In this document: positions 15,402-22,023 of the stretch, piece after piece
Layout: the number at the start of each line of letters is the position of its first letter
Position numbering within the stretch: position 1 is the stretch's first letter
NCBI GenBank assembly: GCA_031289425.1
Contig: JAITPM010000108.1
Location: 1 to 32,815 of the forward strand
From: Fusobacteriaceae bacterium
GTDB taxonomy: Bacteria; Fusobacteriota; Fusobacteriia; Fusobacteriales; Fusobacteriaceae
Length of the DNA: 32,815 bases
Direction of reading: 5' to 3'
Notes under the pieces: model-generated
The model's input: the letters and a program-made list of their open reading frames with translations, nothing else
Told to the model about the DNA's origin: nothing
The model's database searches: none
Translations under genes and position numbers: made by a program

Positions 15402-16016
15402 TTAACTTTTGGAAAAACAGCATCCACAAAAGTTTTGTCTATAGAGATTGAATTCTTTGGATATTTTGATACTTTCTAAAAATCTGTTTTTCTTTTTAAA
15501 ATCTCCATGTAAAAATTTCACTTTATATTTTTTTTCTAAATTTTCTCCCAATTCATTAATGACTTGGGAATTTTTTAAAGGACTGATAGAAAGTACCGTA
15601 GAAAAATAGTCAAAACCCATGCTGTTTGCTAGTCTTCCAGTCTCTTCCAATCTAAGATTATAGCAAATGAAACATCTTTCACCACCTTCTTTTGTATTTT
15701 CCAACCCTTTTACGTTAGGGAAAAAATCTTTTTCCGGGGAATAAAGTCCGTTAATAATTTTTATTGTATAATTTCTTTGCTTAATATAGCAAGATAATTC
15801 ATTATATCTTTTTAAATATTCGATTTTTTCGGTAATATTGGGGTTATAGAAATACAAAGTTATATCAAAAACATCTTTTAAAATTTCAATTACAGAGGAA
15901 CAACAAGGAGCGCAGCATGTATGCAACAACAAAGCTGGCTTTCTATCAAGAAAGTCAGCTTTTATATTTTCTATTTGATTATCCATAATTAAATCATAAT
16001 TAATCTTCTTTGCCAT
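15402..16016 (-). CDS. queH: Epoxyqueuosine reductase QueH
   Basis: This 204-residue enzyme catalyses the last step of queuosine synthesis, reducing epoxyqueuosine in tRNA to queuosine. It is the iron-sulfur alternative to cobalamin-dependent QueG. The QueH (former DUF208) hallmarks are all present: LLLHTCCAPCCSSV (Cys34, 35, 38, 39), FYNPNI, GGERCFICYNLRLEETG (Cys115, 118) and the C-terminal LYRQNFCGC (Cys197, 199), with the cysteines set for metal clusters. It lies 6 bp after the outer-membrane protein gene, so the two are probably cotranscribed, although no functional link is apparent. The convergent repeat element follows immediately. Confidence 0.95.
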   Translation of the reverse strand: MAKKINYDLIMDNQIENIKADFLDRKPALLLHTCCAPCCSSVIEILKDVFDITLYFYNPNITEKIEYLKRYNELSCYIKQRNYTIKIINGLYSPEKDFFPNVKGLENTKEGGERCFICYNLRLEETGRLANSMGFDYFSTVLSISPLKNSQVINELGENLEKKYKVKFLHGDFKKKNRFLESIKISKEFNLYRQNFCGCCFSKS

Positions 16017-16022
16017 AAACTT

Positions 16023-16775
16023 TTAAAAAGAATACTTTATGCCGGCACCCATAATCATGAGAGTACTATTATCAATAATAGGAGATCTCTCAACATCGGA
16101 TGAAAATTTCTCTACAGACATAAAAGCAAGTAATGTAATTTTTTCATTTAAATAATATTCCATAGCCAATTCTAATTGAGTAGAATATGCCATATTAGGA
16201 GAGTAAGTATTGGTAATTTTGCCACCTAATTCGTTACTATCTATTCCCCAATAATAATCAGTATAATTTTTTGAATAAAGATTTTCACTAATTGATGGAA
16301 TCATATAGAATTTATCTGTAACAGTAAAAGGTTTAATAATTTTTACATTTCCTTTGGTACCTTTTCTACTGCCGCTCATAGAAATCAAAGCTCTAGTATC
16401 ATAGAAATTAAAATCATAACCAACCAGGGCTCCGGCAGCTATCTGATAATGACGATCATCTATACTCTTATAACCATCGTCCATTTTTTTTGATTTAAGG
16501 TAATTGCCATCTAAAGGATTTACAAACAAAGAAAAAGTAAAAGCATCAGCATTAAATAAATCCAAACCGATATTAAAACCATCAAAGAAAAAATTTTCAT
16601 ATCTGGCATTAATAATAGGTATCGGAGCTACAACCGAGCTTCCTCTATAGAAATCATTTAAATTAGAAACTCCAAACCCCAATCCAATCGACAATTTGTT
16701 TTCTGCTGAAAGAATAAAACTAACAACAAAAAAACATATTGTGAATGTTAATTTAGAAAGAATTGAATTTTTCAT
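16023..16775 (-). CDS. MipA/OmpV-family outer-membrane protein
   Basis: This 250-residue protein has a signal peptide (cleavage likely after FILSA, residue 24). Its alternating beta-strand pattern ends in an aromatic residue (…MIMGAGIKYSF), as in outer-membrane barrels. The N-terminal part, GLGFGVSNLNDFYRGSSVV followed by PIPIINARYENFFFDGFNIG, matches the MipA/OmpV pattern. Such proteins have been described as peptidoglycan-enzyme scaffolds or porin-like barrels; the role here is unknown. The ribosome site is an unusually C/G-rich GGGGGG just before the start. It is the first gene of a two-gene unit with queH. Confidence 0.8.
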   Translation of the reverse strand: MKNSILSKLTFTICFFVVSFILSAENKLSIGLGFGVSNLNDFYRGSSVVAPIPIINARYENFFFDGFNIGLDLFNADAFTFSLFVNPLDGNYLKSKKMDDGYKSIDDRHYQIAAGALVGYDFNFYDTRALISMSGSRKGTKGNVKIIKPFTVTDKFYMIPSISENLYSKNYTDYYWGIDSNELGGKITNTYSPNMAYSTQLELAMEYYLNEKITLLAFMSVEKFSSDVERSPIIDNSTLMIMGAGIKYSF

Positions 16776-16943
16776 AAATTTCCCCCCAGAAAATTTAAAT
16801 AATCAGTATTATATAAACAAATAAATTCAATATTCAGATACATAATCAATATACCATTATTTTCCATATTATATCATATATTGTATAACAAATACAATAG
16901 TTTTATTATTTTATTTTTTGACTTTTGTAAATTAAAAAAAATG

Positions 16944-16979
16944 AATTATTTAGCCATTTGTGGGGCTAAATAATTTTTT
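16944..16979 (+). terminator. Intrinsic terminator without an obvious upstream gene
   Basis: AATTATTTAGCC (16944-16955) and its exact complement (16964-16975) form a 12-bp stem with an 8-nt loop and a T6 tract. An A-rich stretch before it could make it work on the minus strand too. No plus-strand gene lies upstream in the 404-bp gap 16776-17179, so it may end a small RNA or insulate the adhesin promoter from upstream transcription. Confidence 0.65.
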
Positions 16980-17015
16980 AAAACATTCAGATTGCAAGTT
17001 TTTTATTAAAAACTA

Positions 17016-17044
17016 TTGACTTTTAAACTATAATTTGGTACTCT
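17016..17044 (+). promoter_or_regulatory. Candidate promoter of the FadA-like adhesin gene
   Basis: TTGACT (17016-17021) is followed after 17 bp by TACTCT (17039-17044), preceded by an extended TGG. The -10 is weak; a good TATAAT at 17029 is too close to pair with this -35. The resulting leader would be about 130 nt, AT-rich, with a small TAGAGAATATTTTTCTC hairpin-like stretch. Confidence 0.3.
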
Positions 17045-17179
17045 TACATATAGAGAATATTTTTCTCGGGGAGTGTTGAGTTCTATTTCTAATTTAGAGA
17101 TATTATATATTATTTTTACTATTTAGAGAATGTTTTACTCAAAAATTATTTAAAAAATTTTCTAAGGAGATGATTTTTA

Positions 17180-17551
17180 ATGAAAAAGTTTTTATTGGCA
17201 GGTATTTTATTAGTCGGACTTTCGTCTATAGGCATAGCAAGTGAAAGTTATAGCAGTAATATGGCTGATCTAGAAGCTTCTTTGGAGGCTTTACAATCTG
17301 AAGAAAGACAAATTCTGGAAGCAAGAAGACAAGAGGCAGTGTCTGCACAAGAGAGAGTAAGAGGGCAAAGTGCTTTACTGGTGCAAATTCAAAAAAGAGA
17401 AGAACAAATAGAAAAATATCAAAATTTTAAATTTTTTGCACCTGAATATAAACTTTTAAAAAAGAAATATAGTGCTCTAAAAAAAGACGTAGAAAATGAA
17501 ATTAGATCACAACAAAAATTAATAACAGAACTTACGGGAGCTACAAAATAA
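17180..17551 (+). CDS. FadA-family adhesin-like protein
   Basis: This 123-residue secreted helical-hairpin protein resembles FadA, the fusobacterial adhesin that binds host cadherins and forms filaments on the cell surface. A signal peptide (MKKFLLAGILLVGLSSIGIA, residues 1-20) is followed by a predicted coiled coil (ADLEASLEALQSEERQILEARRQ), a central turn region, and FKFFAPEYKLLKKKYSALKKD. The last stretch aligns with the RFYKSQYQDLASKYEDALKK part of FadA as I remember it. Length and architecture match (FadA is about 129 residues). It starts at ATG 17180 after AAGGAGATG. A lipoprotein gene follows 51 bp later and is probably cotranscribed. Whether it is a true adhesin or a family paralogue is not decidable here. 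Confidence 0.82.
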   Translation: MKKFLLAGILLVGLSSIGIASESYSSNMADLEASLEALQSEERQILEARRQEAVSAQERVRGQSALLVQIQKREEQIEKYQNFKFFAPEYKLLKKKYSALKKDVENEIRSQQKLITELTGATK

Positions 17552-17602
17552 AAATTAAAAAAACGTGGGTTTTAATTTACAATATTTTAGGAGGCTGTTT
17601 TT

Positions 17603-18244
17603 ATGCGTTTAAAGAAAATGTTTGCATTGATAGCTGCAATCGCAGTTTTTAGTGCTTGTGAATTAGGAGCTGGGAATACTAAAACTACTACTGCCAGCAC
17701 AGGAATTAATTTGACAGAAGAAGAATTGAAGGTAGCTAATGGAAATAGTAATGTCGTAGCTAGTATATTGGTTAAAAAAGCTATACTTGAAGAAATAAAA
17801 TCTAGTCCATTTACAGATGAAGAAAAAAAGCTGATAGCTGATGCTAAAGAAAATATAGAAGTAGAAGCTTTTCTAAACAAGTTGGCACAAGCAAACGTTG
17901 TTGTGAGAGAAGAGGAAGTTTTGAAAGTATATGAAGATAATAAAGAAAAACTTGGAGCAGATGCTGATGTTGTAAGCGTTATGCCTCAAATAAAACAATT
18001 GATTTTCAACCAAAGATTGGGAGAAGAAAAGGTTAAATTAGTCAACAGTTTTATTGCAAAATATAACCTTAATGATGTTTTGAAAAAATATGTTCCTCAA
18101 GCATCTGAAGATACATTACAACAAGCAAATCCAGAACCAGTGAATCCTGGTACTATACCTGTTGCTGCTCCTGCTACTACAGAGGCAAAACCAACAGAAA
18201 CAAAACCTGCAGACGCAAAACCAACAGAAGCGAAACCTAAATAA
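17603..18244 (+). CDS. Lipoprotein with SurA-like helical segment and Lys/Pro repeat tail
   Basis: This 213-residue lipoprotein has the lipobox VFSAC, so Cys19 would be acylated after signal peptidase II cleavage. Residues about 37-165 are helical (SPFTDEEKKLIADAKE, VREEEVLKVYEDNKEKLG, then SVMPQIKQLIFNQRLGEEKVKLVNSFIAKYNLN). This reads like the helical chaperone arms of SurA/PrsA/PpiC proteins without a prolyl-isomerase domain. The tail is Pro/Ala-rich with four near-repeats of T-E/A-x-KP (TEAKP, TETKP, ADAKP, TEAKP), which suggests a wall-spanning spacer. It may help export or fold the FadA-like protein encoded upstream. A bidirectional terminator follows. Confidence 0.72.
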   Translation: MRLKKMFALIAAIAVFSACELGAGNTKTTTASTGINLTEEELKVANGNSNVVASILVKKAILEEIKSSPFTDEEKKLIADAKENIEVEAFLNKLAQANVVVREEEVLKVYEDNKEKLGADADVVSVMPQIKQLIFNQRLGEEKVKLVNSFIAKYNLNDVLKKYVPQASEDTLQQANPEPVNPGTIPVAAPATTEAKPTETKPADAKPTEAKPK

Positions 18245-18264
18245 AAAAGAATCTATAAAAATAT

Positions 18265-18296
18265 AGTGTTAATATTTTAAATATTAACACTTTTTT
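18265..18296 (+). terminator. Bidirectional intrinsic terminator
   Basis: GTGTTAATATT (from 18266) pairs with AATATTAACAC (to 18290), 11-12 bp with a very short loop, followed by T6 (18291-18296). It separates the plus-strand lipoprotein from the convergent carrier gene, whose stop codon adjoins it. Confidence 0.85.
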
Positions 18297-18298
18297 AT

Positions 18299-19513
18299 TT
18301 ACAAAATAGATTTATTTTTATAATTTATTATTAATATTATATATGATAAAAAGCCGAAAAGTAATATAATAGCTGAGATTAGAAATGCATAATTATAATT
18401 ATGAAATTTTTCTACGCAAATAGATGTAAATATTGGCCCTGTAAGAGCAGAAAGAGTGTAGCCACTAAAGAAAATAGACCAATTTTTACCAAGGTCAATA
18501 TCTCCAAATTGTTCCGCAATTATTTTGGGGAAAATGCACATGGTACTTCCGAAAGAAAAACAGATTATAGAAAAGGATAACAAAAATAATGTTATATTTT
18601 TGTAAAATCCCAGACAGACCATGCTTAAAAGCATAGCTAAGATTATACCACACACAATATATAGAGTATGAATCTTATCAGATAAAATTCCCATAATAAT
18701 TCGCCCTAAAAAACTCATTATAGCAAGAACCATGACGAGATAGGCACCTTGTTTTTCACTAAATCCCATGACTGCCTGTCCTATGTTGGAGGCATGTCCT
18801 GACATGATAAGACCCGAGCAGGTAGTAGAAAAAAATATAACCCAAAGCAAATAAAATTTTTTACTATTCAATACGTTTATAGAGACATTAGGCTCTATTT
18901 CTCTTTTTATATATTTTTTATTCTCACAATTATTTTCTGTATTTTTTTCTGTATCAGGCCACTTAAAAAAGAAAGAGCATGTAAAAGTTAAAATAACAAA
19001 GCCGATTCCCAGAACAGAGAATGCTCTGAACACACTGACTTTTTTAATTAAATAATGACCGAGTGGAGAAAACAAAATCGGAGCCAATCCACCGGTACCT
19101 GTAACAATACCTAGAGCAAAGCCCTTTTTTTCTTCAAACCATCTGGGGATAGAAGCTATGATCAAGTTATATATAAAGCCGTTCCCAAGCCCGGTCAATA
19201 CACTGAAAGTAAAATAAAACATTATCCTTGATGATGAATATCCACTTAATAACCACCCAAGACTCCATAATATAACGCCAAGCCACATTAGTTTCTTGAC
19301 ATTTTTTTTATTTAGCAGTTTTCCGGATATAATACTTCCAACTAGTATTAAAAGAACTAATATAGAATAAGCCAAAGATACATTAGTCAAGGACCAACCG
19401 GTTTTATTCATAATCGGAATATTAAATATACTCCATACATAAATTGCACCTGTACACATATTTAATCCGGATAAAATAAGAAGTATATACCATTTATATT
19501 TAGTATTTGTCAT
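18299..19513 (-). CDS. OFA-type MFS carboxylate transporter
   Basis: This 404-residue major facilitator has 12 predicted helices and resembles the oxalate/formate antiporter (OFA) family, which moves small carboxylates. Seen: NMCTGAIYVWSIFNIPI in helix 1 (a typical OFA opening), VLTGLGNGFIYNLIIASIPRWFEEKKGFALGIVTGTGGLAPILFSPL split across helices 4-5, and the loop motif MSFLGRIIMGILSDK between the halves. The substrate is unknown. It lies 72 bp after dlgD in the same direction, which suggests it imports or exports a keto-acid handled by that enzyme. The ribosome site is weak. Confidence 0.85.
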   Translation of the reverse strand: MTNTKYKWYILLILSGLNMCTGAIYVWSIFNIPIMNKTGWSLTNVSLAYSILVLLILVGSIISGKLLNKKNVKKLMWLGVILWSLGWLLSGYSSSRIMFYFTFSVLTGLGNGFIYNLIIASIPRWFEEKKGFALGIVTGTGGLAPILFSPLGHYLIKKVSVFRAFSVLGIGFVILTFTCSFFFKWPDTEKNTENNCENKKYIKREIEPNVSINVLNSKKFYLLWVIFFSTTCSGLIMSGHASNIGQAVMGFSEKQGAYLVMVLAIMSFLGRIIMGILSDKIHTLYIVCGIILAMLLSMVCLGFYKNITLFLLSFSIICFSFGSTMCIFPKIIAEQFGDIDLGKNWSIFFSGYTLSALTGPIFTSICVEKFHNYNYAFLISAIILLFGFLSYIILIINYKNKSIL

Positions 19514-19585
19514 TTTTTACCAGCTTTTATAGAGTGTATGTTATAATTTAAAATATATTTTTGTATTATGAAAGAATAAATGTTA

Positions 19586-20596
19586 TTATAAAGCTTTGAT
19601 TTCTTCCCAAACAGAGTCATCAACAAATATTCCTTTTTCATCATGTTCTTTTCTGCTGGAAACAGTACCTTCACCAGGAGCACGTATTCCGCTGGATTTT
19701 TCTGAAAGTTCAGAGCTTTTGATATGAGCAACAGTTTTATTGATAATCTCGGATATTGCGGCATTACTACTAGTTTTGTTGGGATCTATAATGATTATCA
19801 CTTGAGATGCTCCTCCACAACTGCCCATATTCTTTTTATCTAGGTCAGGAGCACCGATTCCGTCTGTCAGAGCTGCCCCTAAAATATCTAACATAAATGA
19901 AAAACTAGAACCTTTCCAATATCCTATAGGCAAAGTCCTCATAGAGTCCTCAATAGCACCGGGATCATCAGTCATATTTCCATTTTTATCAAATCCACCG
20001 GGATAAGGTAATTTCTTACCGGCTAATCTGGTAACTTGAAGTTTTCCATAGGCATATTGAGATATAGCCATATCCAATTGGATTACAGGATATTCATCAG
20101 TTCCGGGAATCGACATTACAAAGGGATTATTCCCTAATTTGCAATCTTTACCACCCCATGGAGGCATACAAGACTCAGTATTTGTCCACATAATAGATAT
20201 ATAGCCTTTACTTGCTGCATAGAGCCCGTATGTGCCGCCTCTCATCCAATGAGTGGTATTTTTTAATCCGACAAGTCCGATACCGTATTTGTCAGCTAAT
20301 TCTATACCTGCGTCGACACCTTTCAGTGCATTCAAAATACCAGGCCCCATATTTCCGTTATAAATGCGAATAGCGCCAAATTCTTTTTCTAAAGTAGGTT
20401 CTGCATCTATGTCAACCCATCCTTTTTTTATATAATCCACAAAACGTGCTACTCTATTCGTACCATGGGAATAGATCCCGTCATAAGTAGTTTCTGTATG
20501 AATTCTAGCGCATATTTCAGCTTTTTCTTCTGTCATGCCGTATTTTATAAAGGCACGTTTTATTTCTTTATTAATTTCTTCAAAAGATAGTCTCAT
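19586..20596 (-). CDS. dlgD: 3-dehydro-L-gulonate 2-dehydrogenase (2,3-diketo-L-gulonate reductase)
   Basis: This 336-residue NAD(P)H-dependent enzyme of the malate/L-lactate (Ldh2/YiaK) dehydrogenase family reduces 2,3-diketo-L-gulonate to 3-keto-L-gulonate. The sequence closely follows E. coli YiaK as recalled: DGIYSHGTNRVARFVDYI (catalytic His44 in YSHG), GIGLVGLKNTTHWMRGGTYG, SIMWTNTESCMPPWGGK, QYAYGKLQVTRLAGKKLP, LPIGYWKGSSFSFMLDIL, and the ending VDDSVWEEIKAL. It starts at ATG 20596 after AAGGAGAT. No other yia genes (L-xylulose kinase, YiaQRS) are present, so only part of that route is encoded here. It is paired with the OFA carrier downstream. Confidence 0.92.
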   Translation of the reverse strand: MRLSFEEINKEIKRAFIKYGMTEEKAEICARIHTETTYDGIYSHGTNRVARFVDYIKKGWVDIDAEPTLEKEFGAIRIYNGNMGPGILNALKGVDAGIELADKYGIGLVGLKNTTHWMRGGTYGLYAASKGYISIMWTNTESCMPPWGGKDCKLGNNPFVMSIPGTDEYPVIQLDMAISQYAYGKLQVTRLAGKKLPYPGGFDKNGNMTDDPGAIEDSMRTLPIGYWKGSSFSFMLDILGAALTDGIGAPDLDKKNMGSCGGASQVIIIIDPNKTSSNAAISEIINKTVAHIKSSELSEKSSGIRAPGEGTVSSRKEHDEKGIFVDDSVWEEIKAL

Positions 20597-20656
20597 AAAA
20601 TAGATCTCCTTATTATTTTAATGTAATACACTAAATAGAAAAAGTTAATCAGATGA

Positions 20657-20682
20657 TTGAGGGTATTTTTGGATACCCTCAA
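20657..20682 (-). terminator. Stem-loop at the end of the small membrane protein gene
   Basis: TTGAGGGTAT (20657-20666) and ATACCCTCAA (20673-20682) form a 10-bp perfect stem with a 6-nt loop that includes the stop codon of the preceding minus-strand gene. There is no T-tract on the minus strand, so read-through into dlgD seems likely and it may act as an attenuator. Confidence 0.5.
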
Positions 20683-20933
20683 AATTCAATTTTTTGTTGT
20701 TCAGATTGTCTTTCTTTTTTTGAATTTAAATCATCAATCAATTCTTTTAAAAGTTCATTATTTTCTTCAAAATTTTTGTTAATCCTTTTAAGATTATCCA
20801 ATGTTTTGTTTGTTTCCAAAATCCATTTAAGAATAAAAGCAAAAATAAAAAATAATGCAATAATTATACCTAAGCAAAGTATAATATATGTTGAATCAAA
20901 TGTAAATTTTGAAACTTCAGTAGCTGTATCCAT
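20679..20933 (-). CDS. Small membrane protein with cytoplasmic coiled coil
   Basis: This is an 84-residue protein of no recognised family. One strong hydrophobic segment (YIILCLGIIIALFFIFAFILKW, split here by a polar flank, residues about 16-37) is followed by a Lys/Glu/Asn-rich stretch with heptad-like leucines (TLDNLKRINKNFEENNELLKEL). This suggests a membrane-anchored coiled coil. AGGATG precedes ATG 20933 by 7 nt. It is cotranscribed upstream of dlgD if the intervening hairpin is leaky. It looks like a real gene because of its ribosome site, extended -10 promoter and coherent composition. Confidence 0.55.
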   Translation of the reverse strand: MDTATEVSKFTFDSTYIILCLGIIIALFFIFAFILKWILETNKTLDNLKRINKNFEENNELLKELIDDLNSKKERQSEQQKIEF

Positions 20934-20992
20934 AACATCACATCCTAAAATTATATATTTCTTATAAATTCAAATATCCAAAGAACAAATTT

Positions 20993-21001
20993 ATTATATC
21001 A
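20993..21001 (-). promoter_or_regulatory. Extended -10 promoter, minus strand
   Basis: TGATATAAT on the minus strand (21001-20993) is an extended -10 with perfect TATAAT and no convincing -35. It is 60 bp upstream of the small membrane protein gene and could drive that gene, dlgD and the carrier. Confidence 0.4.
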
Positions 21002-21071
21002 TAAAATAATGAAAATAAATATCGTAAAAATAAATATTCAAAAAATAATTTTTATATTTAATTATATGCAA

Positions 21072-21100
21072 TTGACAGATTAGAATAAAAATAGTAAAAT
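21072..21100 (+). promoter_or_regulatory. Sigma-70-type promoter of the DUF1456 gene
   Basis: TTGACA (21072-21077), 17-bp spacer, TAAAAT (21095-21100). It is positioned about 50 bp before the ATG of the DUF1456 protein. Confidence 0.75.
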
Positions 21101-21148
21101 TATAAGGGATACTGATAAAAATTGCAAAATATCATAGAGGGGTGTAAT

Positions 21149-21655
21149 ATGCAAAATAACAAAGTTCTAAAAGATGTTAGATATGCATTAAAATTACGTA
21201 ATAAAAAAATGGAAAAAATTTTTAAATTAGGGTCTATAGAAATTACTGAAGATGAAGTAGAAAAATTATTAAGCAGAGAAAAAACCAGGGAATTTATGAA
21301 CTGCAATAATAAATATCTTCATGGATTTTTAAATGGACTTATCATATATTATCGTGGTGGAAGTGAAGAAAATGCTAAAAAAATAAGTAAATTTGTAAAA
21401 ATTTCTAAAACTAATGCAAATAATTTGGTTTTAAAAAAATTAAAGGTGGCATTGTCACTTAAGGCGGAAGATATATCTACTATTTTCAAAATGGGAGACA
21501 TTGAAGTTACAAATTCTGAGATTAGCGGAATGCTCAGAGGAGAGAGCAGCAAAATATATAGGACATGTGGTGATAAATATTTAAGGAAATTTTTGAGAGG
21601 ATTAATCGCCTATAAAAGAGGAAATGTCCAGACTGAAAAGCAAGTGCAAGTATAA
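21149..21655 (+). CDS. YehS/DUF1456 family protein
   Basis: This is a 168-residue cytoplasmic protein made of two repeats of the DUF1456 motif. Repeat 1: NNKVLKDVRYALKLRNKK, MEKIFKLGSIEITEDEVEKLL, FMNCNNKYLHGFLNGLIIYYRG. Repeat 2: KLKVALSLKAEDISTIFKMG, IEVTNSEISGMLRGE, TCGDKYLRKFLRGLIAYKRG. This is the full family architecture (E. coli YehS). Its biochemical function is unknown. The frame is open from TTG 21122, but AGAGGGG sits 7 nt before ATG 21149, which is the better start and begins with the conserved MxNN. It stands alone behind its own promoter. Confidence 0.9.
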   Translation: MQNNKVLKDVRYALKLRNKKMEKIFKLGSIEITEDEVEKLLSREKTREFMNCNNKYLHGFLNGLIIYYRGGSEENAKKISKFVKISKTNANNLVLKKLKVALSLKAEDISTIFKMGDIEVTNSEISGMLRGESSKIYRTCGDKYLRKFLRGLIAYKRGNVQTEKQVQV

Positions 21656-21723
21656 ATTATTTTTCGATATTAATTATAGTGATTTTGTTATAGTGAAAAA
21701 AATAACAGGGAAAGAAGGGATTT

Positions 21724-21969
21724 ATGAATATAATAATAATCAGATCAGTTAATTTAATCATAAACATTTTATTGATTGCCGGAGCGGTAGCCTTTGTTGA
21801 TATATTTATGTTTTTCTATATGGATAGAAAATATGGTGATACATTGAATTTTTCTCATTATAAACAGGCATTGAAAATGCCATTGTATAATGGCATTTTA
21901 ATAAAAAAAATTATTTTCGGCATATTGGTTTATATTTTCGTAGGGTATTTTAGGAAAATGTTTAGGTAA
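21724..21969 (+). CDS. Small two-helix membrane protein
   Basis: This 81-residue protein matches no family I recognise. Two hydrophobic segments are predicted: about residues 9-31 (NLIINILLIAGAVAFVDIFMF) and 60-77 (KKIIFGILVYIFVGYF). They flank a polar loop (DRKYGDTLNFSHYKQALKM), and the C-terminus is basic. AGAAGGG precedes ATG 21724. It lies 68 bp after the DUF1456 gene and 54 bp before the hydrogenase gene in the same direction, so it may share a transcript with either. A link to the hydrogenase is conceivable but unsupported. Confidence 0.6.
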   Translation: MNIIIIRSVNLIINILLIAGAVAFVDIFMFFYMDRKYGDTLNFSHYKQALKMPLYNGILIKKIIFGILVYIFVGYFRKMFR

Positions 21970-22023
21970 GATTTAATTATAATTATTTTAAAAAATATAT
22001 TTTAAAAAATTGGGAGGATGACA

